A DNA stretch of 64,000 nt from Gordonia bronchialis DSM 43247 (GTDB lineage: Bacteria; Actinomycetota; Actinomycetes; Mycobacteriales; Mycobacteriaceae), in assembly GCF_000024785.1 (NCBI RefSeq), contig NC_013441.1:4712001-4776000 (forward strand). The letters are read 5' to 3'. Made by a program: the position numbers and the translations under genes. The notes beneath the pieces are model-generated. The model did not search any database, was not told the DNA's origin, and was given only the letters and a program-made list of their open reading frames with translations. This document shows, in pieces, positions 54,276-62,927 of the stretch (the first letter of the stretch is position 1; every line of letters starts with the position of its first letter).

Positions 54276-54635
54276 CCTTAGTTACGTCATCACCGGGCTG
54301 GTCTCCCGGCAGTGTCCGCTGTGGCGAGGGCAACACGAGCGGAACGGCGATCACGCGGGCTGCGTCGCGGTGAATCCACGCGATCGACCAACCCGGCGAA
54401 AAGCAGGCGCTCCGGCCGAGCTGTCGGGTCGGGGGTCTGACAGCTCAGCCGGAGCTAACCGTTATATCTACGCTACTTTTCGCTTCGTTACATCCTCTCT
54501 CGGGAGATTTCGGGGAGATTGTGACAAATTCGCGGTTCCATCTCGGAGCTACTGAGACGAAGGTCAGGCTAAATCTCGACAGGCCCCGCGCGAAGTGTCC
54601 AAAATCGATGTCGAAGGTTCGCAAATCATGCAGAA
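54276..54635. other. 360-bp spacer between fadA2 and the VanW gene
   Basis: No gene is recognised. This stretch is less GC-rich than its neighbours around 54450-54560 and probably holds the VanW-gene promoter. No repeat or other site was identified. Confidence 0.55.
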
Positions 54636-54668
54636 CAGCCCGGGACCGATCCGATCGGTCCCGGGCTG
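54636..54668. terminator. fadA2 terminator hairpin
   Basis: A 15-bp perfect stem (54636-54650 with 54654-54668, CAGCCCGGGACCGAT and complement) with a 3-nt loop lies 23 bp downstream of the fadA2 stop. Confidence 0.85.
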
Positions 54669-54691
54669 TGATCCTTGTCACTTTTCGACGG

Positions 54692-55987
54692 CTACCCCTC
54701 GATGATGGCCGTGACGCCCTGCCCGCCGGCGGCGCAGATGGAGATCAGCGCACGCCCGCCGCCGTTCTCCTTGATCTGCTTGGCCGCCTGGGCCACGATG
54801 CGTCCGCCGGTCGCGGCAAACGGGTGACCCGCGGCCAGCGACGACCCGTTGACGTTGAGTTTGCTGCGATCGATGGGGCCGAGCGCGTGGTCCAGGCCGA
54901 GGCGCTCCTTGCAGTACTCCTCGGACTCCCATGCCTGCAGGGTGGCCAGCACGACCGACGCGAAGGCCTCGTGGATCTCGTAGAAGTCGAAGTCGCCCAA
55001 CGTGAGTCCGTTGCGCTCGAGCAGACGCGGCACGGCGTAGGTCGGCGCCATCAGCAGACCGTCGGGGCCGTTGACGTAGTCCACGGCGGCGGTCTCGGAG
55101 TCGACGAAGTAGGCCAGCACGCCCAGCCCCTTCTCCTGCGCCCACTCATCGCTGGCCAGCAGCACGGTCGATGCACCGTCGGTGAGCGGCGTCGAGTTGC
55201 CCGCGGTCATCGTCGCGTCGCCGAGCGAGACGCCGAAGACGGGCTTGAGCTTGGCGAGTTTCTCCACCGACGCGTCGCCGCGCAGATTCTGGTCGCGCAC
55301 CAGACCGCCGAACGGGGTGATGAGGTCGTCGAAGAAGCCGGCGTCGTAGGCGGCGGCCATCTTCTGATGACTGGCCGCGGCCAGTGCGTCCTGGTCGGCG
55401 CGCTTGATGCCGAACTCCTTGGCGGTGATCGCGGCGTGCTCACCCATCGACATGCCGGTGCGCGGCTCGCCGTTCTGCGGGATCTCGATGCCGAGTTTCG
55501 ACAGCAGCTTCAGTGCGCCCAGGATCTGGTCGGCCGTACTGCGGGCCCGGTTCACCTCGAGCAGCTGGCGGCGCAGTCCCTCGCCGACGGCGATGGGCGC
55601 GTCGGAGGTGGTGTCCACGCCGCCGCCGACTGCGACGTCGTAGCGGCCGCGGGCGATGCCGTCGGCCACCGCGGTGATGGCCTGCAGGCCGGTGCCGCAC
55701 GCCTGCTGGAGGTCGAAGGCCGGCGTGTAGGGCGACAGTGCCGAACCGAGGACCGATTCGCGGATGAGATTGAAATCACGTGCGTGCTTGAGGACGGCGC
55801 CGCCGGCGACCATGCCGAGGCGCTCGCCCTGCAGGTTGAACCGGCTGACCAGGCCGTCGAGCGCCGCGGTGAACATTTCCTGATTGCTGACCTTTGCGTA
55901 CGCCTTGTCCTGGCGGGCGAACGGAATGCGATTGCCGCCGAGGATCGCGACCGGCCGCTCGGAACGGGTCTTGGGTGTGTAAGCCAC
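54692..55987 (-). CDS. fadA2: acetyl-CoA C-acyltransferase (thiolase) FadA2
   Basis: A 431-residue thiolase. The nucleophilic cysteine is in FDLQQACGTGLQAIT, and the catalytic His and second Cys are in FYEIHEAFASVV, SLAAGHPFAATGGR and ISICAAGGQGVTAII. It cleaves 3-ketoacyl-CoA in beta-oxidation or condenses acyl-CoA. Length, N-terminus (MAYTPKTRSERPVAILGGNRIPF) and neighbourhood match M. tuberculosis FadA2 (Rv0243). It is divergent from fabG4, with a palindromic operator between them. In M. tuberculosis fadE5 is its convergent neighbour; here fadE5 is 36 kb away in the same relative orientation. Confidence 0.93.
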   Translation of the reverse strand: MAYTPKTRSERPVAILGGNRIPFARQDKAYAKVSNQEMFTAALDGLVSRFNLQGERLGMVAGGAVLKHARDFNLIRESVLGSALSPYTPAFDLQQACGTGLQAITAVADGIARGRYDVAVGGGVDTTSDAPIAVGEGLRRQLLEVNRARSTADQILGALKLLSKLGIEIPQNGEPRTGMSMGEHAAITAKEFGIKRADQDALAAASHQKMAAAYDAGFFDDLITPFGGLVRDQNLRGDASVEKLAKLKPVFGVSLGDATMTAGNSTPLTDGASTVLLASDEWAQEKGLGVLAYFVDSETAAVDYVNGPDGLLMAPTYAVPRLLERNGLTLGDFDFYEIHEAFASVVLATLQAWESEEYCKERLGLDHALGPIDRSKLNVNGSSLAAGHPFAATGGRIVAQAAKQIKENGGGRALISICAAGGQGVTAIIEG

Positions 55988-56028
55988 TTCGAACTCCCAG
56001 GGTGGTGTTTGGTATCTATAGAGTATTC

Positions 56029-56042
56029 TTACTCTTGAGTAA
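56029..56042. promoter_or_regulatory. TetR-type operator between fadA2 and fabG4
   Basis: TTACTCTTGAGTAA is a perfect dyad with a 2-bp spacer (flanked by C and G, extending it to 16 bp). It lies 42 bp from the fadA2 start and 102 bp from the fabG4 start and matches the fadE5 and tetR sites. Confidence 0.75.
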
Positions 56043-56143
56043 GTTCGTTGTCGAACGCCGCCCGCCTGAGCGCGCTCGTCAAGAACCGTCCGTCATGGGC
56101 CCGTCGTGTCCGGGCCACCCGAGAACAATCAGAGGAGATTCAC

Positions 56144-57505
56144 GTGGCAGCCAACGGAAACACCGGCCTGTATTCGAGCTTCGTCCACTCCGGACCAGGT
56201 GCGTTCATCGCCAAGCAGGCTGGTCTCCCCGTGCCCCCGACGCTGCGACGCTTCAAGGCGTCCGAGCCGGCCCTGCCCGGACCGGTCCTGCTCGGCGGTG
56301 CGGGCCGACTCGTCGAACCGCTGCGCGAGATGCTCACCACACCGGACTACACCCTGATCCAGAACGCCACCACCGGACGCAGCGCCGACAAGTACGGCGG
56401 CCTCGTCTTCGACGCCACCGGCATCACCTCGCCCGCCGATCTGCGCCAGCTGTTCGAGTTCTTCCAGCCGGTGATGCGCTCGACGGCCGCGTGCGCACGC
56501 TTCGTCGTCATCGGCACCACCCCCGAACTGATCACCGATCCGAGCGAGCGGGTCGCGCAGCGCGCCCTCGAAGGTTTCACCCGGTCGCTGGGCAAGGAGC
56601 TGCTGAAGGGGTCGACGGTGCAGCTCGTCTACGTCGCCCCCGACGCCAAGACCGGACTCACCGGGCTGGAGTCGACGCTGCGGTTCATCCTGTCCGCCAA
56701 GTCGGCCTTCGTCGACGCCCAGGTCATCCGGGTGGGTTCGGCCGACGCCGTGGCCCCGGACTGGGACCGCCCGCTGCAGGGCAAGGTCGCCGTGGTCACC
56801 GGTGCAGCCCGCGGCATCGGTGCCACCATCGCCGAGGTGCTCGCGCGCGACGGCGCCCACGTCATCTGCGCCGATATCCCGGCCGCCGGGGAGGCGCTCG
56901 CCGAGACCGCCAACAAGGTCGGCGGCACCTCGTTCCCGCTCGATGTCAGCGCACCCGACGCCGGCGCCAAGCTGGCCGACCACGCGCTCGAACGTCACGG
57001 CGGCATCGACATCATCGTCAACAACGCCGGCATCACCCGCGACAAGCTGCTCGCCAACATGGACGCCGACCGGTGGAACGCCGTCATCTCGGTGAACCTG
57101 ATCGCGCCGCAGCAACTGGTCAACGCGCTCGTCGAGAAGGACGCCATCCGCTCCGGTGGCGCTGTGATCGACGTGGCGTCCATCGCCGGTATCGCCGGCA
57201 ACCGTGGCCAGACCAACTACGGCGCCTCCAAGGCCGGTGTCATCGGTCTCGTCGACGCCTACGCCCCGATCCTCGGCGAAAAGGGCATCACCATCAACGC
57301 GGTGGCGCCGGGCTTCATCGAGACCAAGATGACCGCCGCCATCCCACTGGCCACCCGCGTGGCCGGCCGACTGATGAGTTCACTGCAGCAGGGCGGTCAG
57401 ACCGTCGACGTGGCCGAGACGGTCGCCTACTTCGCCAACCCGGCCAGCAATGCGGTGACCGGCAACGTGGTCCGCGTGTGCGGCCAGGGATTCCTGGGTG
57501 CGTGA
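56144..57505 (+). CDS. fabG4: 3-oxoacyl-ACP/CoA reductase FabG4
   Basis: A 453-residue high-molecular-weight FabG. The N-terminal flavodoxin-like non-catalytic half begins [21 protein letters not shown] and holds [13 protein letters not shown]. The C-terminal SDR half has [44 protein letters not shown] and the YGASK motif. It reduces 3-oxoacyl thioesters with NADH. A GAGGAG ribosome site fixes the GTG start; the longer open frame is not used. The match in length and order to Rv0242c is close. It shares its last bases with the start of htdX (TGATG), so the two are coupled. Confidence 0.94.
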   Translation: MAANGNTGLYSSFVHSGPGAFIAKQAGLPVPPTLRRFKASEPALPGPVLLGGAGRLVEPLREMLTTPDYTLIQNATTGRSADKYGGLVFDATGITSPADLRQLFEFFQPVMRSTAACARFVVIGTTPELITDPSERVAQRALEGFTRSLGKELLKGSTVQLVYVAPDAKTGLTGLESTLRFILSAKSAFVDAQVIRVGSADAVAPDWDRPLQGKVAVVTGAARGIGATIAEVLARDGAHVICADIPAAGEALAETANKVGGTSFPLDVSAPDAGAKLADHALERHGGIDIIVNNAGITRDKLLANMDADRWNAVISVNLIAPQQLVNALVEKDAIRSGGAVIDVASIAGIAGNRGQTNYGASKAGVIGLVDAYAPILGEKGITINAVAPGFIETKMTAAIPLATRVAGRLMSSLQQGGQTVDVAETVAYFANPASNAVTGNVVRVCGQGFLGA

Positions 57506-58395
57506 TGGGTAAGACGATCACTCTCGCGAGCGCTCCCAACACGGCCGAGATCTACGGCAAAGCGGTCACCGGGCTGCTGCCGGTGATCGGCAAGCCGGCC
57601 AAGGTCGCAGCCGACGCCACGCTGCCCGACACCCGCTACCGCCTCGACGATGTGCGGGTGGATCCCGATGCGTTGCAGGCCTATTGCCGTGCGACGGGGC
57701 AGCGGTTCTCGTCGACGCTGCCGCTCACCTATCCGTTTGTGCTGCAGTTCCCGCTGGTGATGAAGCTGATGACGTCGGCCGAATTCCCGTTTGGCGCAGT
57801 GGGTTCGGTACACATGACCAACACCATCGAGCGTCGGCGCCCGATCGGCGTCGACGAGCCGCTGACCATCGTCACCCACGCGGAGAACCTGCGGGAACAC
57901 CGCAAGGGGCTGCTGGTGGACCTGATCAGTGAGATCAGTGTCGGCAGTGAGCCGGTCACGACGCAGACGGCGACCTTCCTCAAGCAGCAGCGGACGAGTC
58001 TGTCCGACGAGCCGCGCGGGCCGCAACCCAAGTCCGCCACGCCCCCACCGCCGGATTCCATCCTGTCGGTGGACCTCGGCCGGATTCGCGAGTATGCGGC
58101 CGCGTCGGGGGACCGCAACCCGATCCACATGGGCAACCTACCGGCCAAGGCGTTCGGCTTCCCGAAGGCCATTGCGCACGGAATGTGGAGTGCCGCAGCG
58201 GCAATCGCCAACGTCGAGGCCAAGTTGCCCGGCGACGTCACCTACGACGTCCGGTTCGGCAAGCCGATTCTGTTGCCGGCCAAGGTGAATCTGTACACGA
58301 GGCGCATCGACGGTGGAGGTGGCAACTTCGACATCTCGATCCTGAACCGTAAGAAGGGGTATCCGCACCTCACCGCGACCACGCGACAGAGCTGA
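57505..58395 (+). CDS. htdX: MaoC-like 3-hydroxyacyl dehydratase HtdX
   Basis: A 296-residue double hot-dog hydratase. The C-terminal half carries the hydratase-2 motif YAAASGDRNPIHMGNLPAKAFG with AIAHGMWS, giving the Asp and His of the active site. The N-terminal half (DALQAYCRATGQRFSSTLPL; EFPFGAVGSVHMTNTIER) is the inactive partner fold. It hydrates or dehydrates (R)-3-hydroxyacyl thioesters, acting next to FabG4. The orthologue is Rv0241c. Its ATG overlaps the fabG4 stop. Confidence 0.92.
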   Translation: MGKTITLASAPNTAEIYGKAVTGLLPVIGKPAKVAADATLPDTRYRLDDVRVDPDALQAYCRATGQRFSSTLPLTYPFVLQFPLVMKLMTSAEFPFGAVGSVHMTNTIERRRPIGVDEPLTIVTHAENLREHRKGLLVDLISEISVGSEPVTTQTATFLKQQRTSLSDEPRGPQPKSATPPPPDSILSVDLGRIREYAAASGDRNPIHMGNLPAKAFGFPKAIAHGMWSAAAAIANVEAKLPGDVTYDVRFGKPILLPAKVNLYTRRIDGGGGNFDISILNRKKGYPHLTATTRQS

Positions 58396-58410
58396 TCTTC
58401 CCGCTCCCCC

Positions 58411-58452
58411 ATTTCCTTCCCGCTTATTGGGTCCAATAAGCGGGAAGGAAAT
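58411..58452. terminator. bidirectional hairpin terminator
   Basis: A 20-bp perfect inverted repeat (58411-58430 with 58433-58452) with almost no loop lies between the convergent htdX and tetR genes. Confidence 0.85.
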
Positions 58453-58469
58453 GAGTGCGCGCGAGCATG

Positions 58470-59084
58470 TCACGCCGAGCGGTCGGTGCCCACACCCTTC
58501 AGGCCACGCCACGCGATGCCGACGAGGAGGTCGGTGGCGGTGTCGAGGTCCACGTCGCCTTCGGTGATCCGGTCGGCGACGGCCTCGGAGGCCCCGACGA
58601 GCGCCACGGCGGTGAGTTCGAAGTCGATGTCGCTGGCGCCCTCGACCGTCGTACCCGCTTTGATCAGTTCGGCGACCATCTCGGTGACCCGCTGCCGGCT
58701 GTCGCTGACGAGTTGGGCGAAGTTAGCGGTTCCGATCGCCACGCGGTACAGCACGCGCCAGGACTGGCTGTGCTGGTGCACGAATCGCAGGAACTCGCGG
58801 ATGACGGTGCGGGCCTGGTCACGCTGGGACAGATTCGGGTCGAAACCCACGCTCATCGCCTCGATGAACAGTCCCGATTCGCGGGCGAGGCAGGCGCCGA
58901 AGAGTTCGTCCTTGGAACCGTAGTAGAGGTAGAGCATCGGCTTGCTGATCTGCGCCTCGGCCGCGATGGCGTCCATGGATGCCTCGCGAAAACCGTTCTG
59001 CGCGAACACCTTCACCGCCGCGTCGAGCATCTGCTGCTCACGCACCGCACGAGGTAACCGCTTGGTACCGCCCGACATGTTCAC
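58470..59084 (-). CDS. TetR-family regulator, candidate repressor of the fad genes
   Basis: A 204-residue TetR protein. The N-terminal helix-turn-helix domain is KRLPRAVREQQMLDAAVKVF to FREASMDAIAAEAQISKPMLYLYYGSKDELFGACLA, and the remainder is an all-helical ligand domain. Its place between htdX and lpqI matches M. tuberculosis Rv0238. A 30-bp palindrome lies 47-76 bp upstream of its start, and the 14-bp core recurs upstream of fadE5 and between fadA2 and fabG4. It probably represses itself and those genes until an acyl-CoA or related ligand binds. The ligand is inferred, not seen. ATG 59078 is an alternative start. Confidence 0.88.
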   Translation of the reverse strand: MNMSGGTKRLPRAVREQQMLDAAVKVFAQNGFREASMDAIAAEAQISKPMLYLYYGSKDELFGACLARESGLFIEAMSVGFDPNLSQRDQARTVIREFLRFVHQHSQSWRVLYRVAIGTANFAQLVSDSRQRVTEMVAELIKAGTTVEGASDIDFELTAVALVGASEAVADRITEGDVDLDTATDLLVGIAWRGLKGVGTDRSA

Positions 59085-59130
59085 CTCCTGCGCACTCCCG
59101 GCCCGCCGCCGGGTCCGGTTTCGACAATAA

Positions 59131-59160
59131 CGAAGAACTTACCGGCTGGTAAGTTCTTCG
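59131..59160. promoter_or_regulatory. TetR operator, autoregulatory palindrome
   Basis: A 30-bp inverted repeat with 13-bp arms and a GGCT spacer. The 14-bp core TTACCGGCTGGTAA is at 59139-59152. It lies upstream of the tetR start, so autorepression is expected. Confidence 0.8.
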
Positions 59161-59185
59161 TGATCTCCGGGTCGGGGTGAGCGGC

Positions 59186-60394
59186 TCAGCAGTCGAGCAC
59201 ACCCTTGGCGCGCAGGACACGTACCACCTTGTCGTCGAGGCGACGTGGCGCCAGCCTACCGGCCGAGACCGCGCGCTCGAGCGTATCGAGGACCGACGAC
59301 ACGCGGTCGGTGGACAGCCACAGCGCGATGTCGCCGCCGGCCAGGATGAACTTCTCGACGGCCTGCTCGATGGGATAGCGCGCACTGATGGCGGCCATGC
59401 CGGACAGGTCGTCGGAGAACACCACGCCGTTGAACGGCGGACCGCCGTACCCGGCGCCCCGGCGCAGCAACTGGATCGCCGGCCGACTGATGCTCGCCGG
59501 CAACCCGTTGGTGAGGCCGGGCACGATCAAATGCCCCACCATGACGCCCGCGTTGCCCGGTTCGCGCAGCAACGTCTGATACGGCACCAGGTCGCTGGTC
59601 TTCAGCTGCGCGAGCGGCGGGGTCCGGACCAGTCCGAGATGCGAGTCGCCCGATCCGTGTCCGTGGCCCGGAAAGTGCTTGTACACCGGCATGATTCCGG
59701 CCGCTTCGAGTCCCTCGGCGTAGGCCGATGCGTACTTGGTGACCACTGCGGGATCGTTGCTGAACGAGCGGTCGCCGATGACCTCGTCGTCGGATTCGTC
59801 GCTGACATCGGCCACCGGCGCGAAATCGACGGTGACGCCGAGTCGCTTGAGCTTGGTGCCGACGTCGGTGGCCAGCGCCTTCACCTGTTCGGGCGTCTTG
59901 GTCCTGGCCAGTTCTCGCGCCGACGGCCCGTCGATGCCCAGATCGGACAGCCGCGACACCCGGCCGCCCTCCTGGTCGACCGTGACCATCAGCGGGATCG
60001 ACGAGCTGCGTGAGATACGTGCCGCCGCACCACTGCTCAGGATCGACTTGTCGGTCCAGCTCCCGACGAAGATGCCGCCGATGTGTTCGGAGTTCACGAT
60101 GCCCTGCGCGTCGTCGGCGCCCGTCACCCCTACCACGATCAGCTGCGCCAGCTTCTGCCGCACCGTCGTTGCGTTCAATTTCGTTGCGCCGCAACCTGTT
60201 GAGCGGGGGACACTGGCCGGCGCCACCGACGGCTTGGACGACGACGCGACCGACGCGGAAGCCGAGGACGCGGTGGTCGAGCCCGGAGCGGGAGTCGAAT
60301 CGGTGGAGCAGGCCGCGACGGCCACACACGTGAGCAGAACCAGCGCGGCCACGAGCCCGCCACGAGCACGGTCATGTCGGCGAGTTGAACCCAT
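59186..60394 (-). CDS. lpqI: GH3 beta-N-acetylglucosaminidase lipoprotein LpqI (NagZ-like)
   Basis: A lipoprotein of about 402 residues. The signal peptide ends in the lipobox VAVAACST; a Ser/Ala linker follows. The glycoside hydrolase family 3 domain has LMVTVDQEGGRVSRL, VTVDFAPVADVSDE, the NagZ signature PVYKHFPGHGHGSGDSHLG (His of the catalytic dyad) and the nucleophile Asp in VVFSDDLSGMAAI. It should release GlcNAc from muropeptide in cell-wall recycling, as M. tuberculosis LpqI (Rv0237). ATG 60394 was chosen because the signal peptide starts there; the longer frame is unsupported. It lies next to the TetR gene as in M. tuberculosis. Confidence 0.92.
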   Translation of the reverse strand: MGSTRRHDRARGGLVAALVLLTCVAVAACSTDSTPAPGSTTASSASASVASSSKPSVAPASVPRSTGCGATKLNATTVRQKLAQLIVVGVTGADDAQGIVNSEHIGGIFVGSWTDKSILSSGAAARISRSSSIPLMVTVDQEGGRVSRLSDLGIDGPSARELARTKTPEQVKALATDVGTKLKRLGVTVDFAPVADVSDESDDEVIGDRSFSNDPAVVTKYASAYAEGLEAAGIMPVYKHFPGHGHGSGDSHLGLVRTPPLAQLKTSDLVPYQTLLREPGNAGVMVGHLIVPGLTNGLPASISRPAIQLLRRGAGYGGPPFNGVVFSDDLSGMAAISARYPIEQAVEKFILAGGDIALWLSTDRVSSVLDTLERAVSAGRLAPRRLDDKVVRVLRAKGVLDC

Positions 60395-60423
60395 GGCACG
60401 AGTCTGGCATGTAACCTGGAGCA

Positions 60424-61032
60424 ATGGACGTGGGGTCCATTCCAAACGGGTCCGCACCCGCCCCCGGCGGCGGTCAGACGGACGCTGCCGAGCTGCCCAC
60501 CGCACAACCCAGCGGCAATCACACCATCGGCGCCAAGACCGACCAGGTCCTGATGATCGCCTACGACGGTTCACCCAACGCCGACCGTGCCATTCGGTAC
60601 GCCGGCACCTTCCTTCGCGCCGAGCGCGCCTACGTCGTCACCGCCTGGCAGCCGGGCAGCATGTCCCCGGCCCGCATGTCGACGCTGTCCGGCGGCATGC
60701 AGCCCTTCATCGACACCCAACTCGACACCGGCGTCGACCAAGCGCTGCAGGCCGAGGCCGAGAGCATCAACGCGCGCGGAGTGCAGCTGGCCACCGAGAC
60801 CGGCCTCGCCGCCCGCGGTTCGCTCGTAGAGGTCGAGTCGACGGTGTGGGGTGCCCTGGTCGCGGCGGCCGACGCACTCGACGTCGACCTCCTGGTCACC
60901 GGAACACGCGGGGCCTCAGGCCTCAAGGCACTGTTGCGGTCCAGCGTCGCCGAACGCGTCCTCAAGCACTGTCACCGGCCGGTCTTCATCGTGCCGGCCA
61001 AGTGTGAGAAGCAGCCGCCGGTCACGCTGTAG
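60424..61032 (+). CDS. universal stress protein (UspA family)
   Basis: A 202-residue protein with a 38-residue low-complexity N-terminal extension, then one Usp domain. The domain runs from DQVLMIAYDGSPNADRAIRYAG to DALDVDLLVTGTRGASGLKA with LLRSSVAERVLKHCHRPVFIV. The ATP-binding motif G-2x-G-9x-G(S/T) is recognisable as GTRGASGLKALLRS, though the third Gly is not clear. Usp proteins are induced by starvation, low oxygen and other stress. It is divergent from lpqI across a 29-bp spacer. Confidence 0.88.
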   Translation: MDVGSIPNGSAPAPGGGQTDAAELPTAQPSGNHTIGAKTDQVLMIAYDGSPNADRAIRYAGTFLRAERAYVVTAWQPGSMSPARMSTLSGGMQPFIDTQLDTGVDQALQAEAESINARGVQLATETGLAARGSLVEVESTVWGALVAAADALDVDLLVTGTRGASGLKALLRSSVAERVLKHCHRPVFIVPAKCEKQPPVTL

Positions 61033-61233
61033 CGCGGTCGGGGTGGTCTCAGGCGCGGTACGCGTGGGCTCGGTGATCGATCCTCACCGGCGGCGTACCC
61101 GCCATCAGCGGTTGCGATGTCGTCGCGTGAGAGCCAGTAGGCCCGCGAAGTCGGCAGTCGGCCCGACGTTCATGTCCTGATCTGTGCGATACCCGTCCTG
61201 GACGCCATCACCGCCGTCGGAAACGATGGATGC

Positions 61234-61917
61234 ATGACCCGATCCGTGGTGGTCCTCGGCTTCGCCGGGGTGCAGCCGCTCGACAGCACCGGCCCGCTCG
61301 ACGTCTTCACCTCGGCATCGATCGCGCTGGCCGGACGGGACGCTGCCGGCGACGGCTACGCCGTCACGCTCGTTTCGCCGGGCGGTCGGCCCGTCTCCAG
61401 CGGCTTCGGTCTCGACTTCGTCGCACACCCCCTCCCGGACCCGTCGGCCGCGATCGACACGCTGCTCCTGCCCGGCCTCGTCGAAGACGACCATGGCACC
61501 GAGGTGGCGCAGCTCGTCGCGCGTTGGCTGGTACTGCACCTTCGGCGTCCGGGCGGGCAGTCGCAGTTCGCGCCGCCGGTCTGGATGCCACGCGCCCGAC
61601 GACGACCCATCCGCGACGTCCAGGAGGCCATCGAGAAGCACCCGGCCGCCGCGCACCGCATCGCCGATCTCGCCACGATTGCCTCGATGAGCCCGCGCCA
61701 CTTCACGCGGGTGTTCACCGAGGAGGTCGGCGAGCCGCCCGGCGTCTACGTCGAACGCGTCCGCACCGACACGGCCCGCCGATTCCTGGAGGAGATCGAC
61801 GACCCGATGCCCGCCGTCGCGAGCCGCGCCGGCTTCGGATCGGCGGAGACCATGCGGCGCGTGTTCGTCCGCCGGCTCGCCATCTCGCCGGACCGGTATC
61901 GCCGATCGTGCCGCTGA
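61234..61917 (+). CDS. GlxA-type AraC regulator with an internal deletion
   Basis: A 227-residue protein. It starts like GlxA family regulators with a DJ-1/PfpI domain (VVVLGFAGVQPLDSTGPLDV) but jumps from DTLLLPGL to VEDDHGTEVAQLVARWLVLH, skipping the region that normally carries the Cys-Thr-Gly elbow (roughly 70-80 residues absent). The C-terminal AraC DNA-binding domain is complete (HRIADLATIASMSPRHFTRVF, SRAGFGSAETMRRVFVRRLA). The joint is in frame. It may still bind DNA but not sense its usual ligand. It lies 50 bp ahead of an intact DJ-1 gene. Confidence 0.8.
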   Translation: MTRSVVVLGFAGVQPLDSTGPLDVFTSASIALAGRDAAGDGYAVTLVSPGGRPVSSGFGLDFVAHPLPDPSAAIDTLLLPGLVEDDHGTEVAQLVARWLVLHLRRPGGQSQFAPPVWMPRARRRPIRDVQEAIEKHPAAAHRIADLATIASMSPRHFTRVFTEEVGEPPGVYVERVRTDTARRFLEEIDDPMPAVASRAGFGSAETMRRVFVRRLAISPDRYRRSCR

Positions 61918-61967
61918 GAAGTCTTAACCGCGACAACAACATTCATCCACTCTGACAGGAGAGAGTC

Positions 61968-62699
61968 ATGACCCAGATCGCCATCGTCGTCTACCCTCAG
62001 TTCACCGCGCTGGACTTCGTCGGCCCCTATGAGGTGTTGCGCATGCTGCCCGACGCCGAGGTGCGGTTCGTTTGGCACGAGCCCGGCCCGATCGCCGCGG
62101 ATTCCGGCGTCCTGCTGGTGGGCGCGACGCACACCTTCGACGAGACGCCGCGACCCGACGTCGTGCTGATCCCGGGCGGACCCGGGTGTGCCGAGGCGGC
62201 TCGCGACGAACGCGTGCTCACCTGGTTGCGGCAGGCTCATCCGACGGCGACCTGGACGACGTCGGTGTGCACCGGCTCCATCGTGCTCGCCGCGGCCGGG
62301 CTGCTCGACGGCAAGCGCGCCACCTCGCACTGGTCGGCAGTCGCGGCGCTATCCATGTACGGCGCGCAAGCGGTGACCGACGAGCGAGTGGTGCACGCCG
62401 GCGACGTCGTCACCGCGGCCGGGGTGTCGGCGGGCATCGACCTCGCCCTGCAGCTGGCGGCCCGGATCGCCGGCGACGAGCGCGCCAAGGCGATCCAGCT
62501 CGCCATCGAGTACGACCCGCAACCGCCCTTCGACTCCGGAGACCGCGCCACGGCGTCGACGTCGACCGTGGCGCGCAGTACGGCACTGCTGTCGAAGGAC
62601 GCGCTGCGGCCGGGACCGATGAAGGCGGCGACGGCGCTGCTGTGGGAGCGGGCGGTGCACCGGATCCGCGGCACCCGCGCGCCGGTGACGGCGGGATGA
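61968..62699 (+). CDS. DJ-1/PfpI-family protein
   Basis: A 243-residue glutamine-amidotransferase-like protein. It begins TQIAIVVYPQFTALDFVGPYEVL and has VVLIPGGPG and the nucleophile elbow TTSVCTGSIVLAAAGLLDG, with a candidate His in RATSHWSAV. The closest type by motif is the isonitrile hydratase/GlxA-like subgroup. The C-terminal 45 residues are an extra basic helix. An AGGAGAG ribosome site supports the ATG. It may share a transcript with the AraC-type gene upstream, which looks like a regulator of the same ligand class. Confidence 0.85.
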   Translation: MTQIAIVVYPQFTALDFVGPYEVLRMLPDAEVRFVWHEPGPIAADSGVLLVGATHTFDETPRPDVVLIPGGPGCAEAARDERVLTWLRQAHPTATWTTSVCTGSIVLAAAGLLDGKRATSHWSAVAALSMYGAQAVTDERVVHAGDVVTAAGVSAGIDLALQLAARIAGDERAKAIQLAIEYDPQPPFDSGDRATASTSTVARSTALLSKDALRPGPMKAATALLWERAVHRIRGTRAPVTAG

Positions 62700-62726
62700 C
62701 CGTTCGACGATGGTAGTTTCGTCGCC

Positions 62727-62927
62727 ATGACCAACAACCGCCTCGTCGCCGGCGCCGTGGCTGCCGTCGCCGGCATCGTGGTCGGGATCGGCGCCGTGTT
62801 CCTCGGCGGTTTCCTGTCCGCGGAGACCAGCCCCTCGACCGACCTGAACAAGGTCAACGCCAACAACGGGTTCGTGCAGGGTTCCGTCGACTACGGCTCG
62901 CGCGGCGGCGCCGGCGAGAACAATTGA
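62727..62927 (+). CDS. DUF2613 small membrane or secreted protein
   Basis: A 66-residue protein with a hydrophobic N-terminal segment (LVAGAVAAVAGIVVGIGAVFLGGFL) and a short polar tail (LNKVNANNGFVQGSVDYGSR). It matches the DUF2613 family, which in M. tuberculosis is encoded directly beside aftD (Rv0236A/Rv0236c). Its stop overlaps the predicted start region of aftD, so they are probably coexpressed. No activity is known. Confidence 0.87.
   Translation: MTNNRLVAGAVAAVAGIVVGIGAVFLGGFLSAETSPSTDLNKVNANNGFVQGSVDYGSRGGAGENN

Noticed and set aside
58411..58452. Possible IS terminal inverted repeat
   Set aside because: The arms are adjacent, without an enclosed element, and lie between convergent stops, so a terminator fits better.
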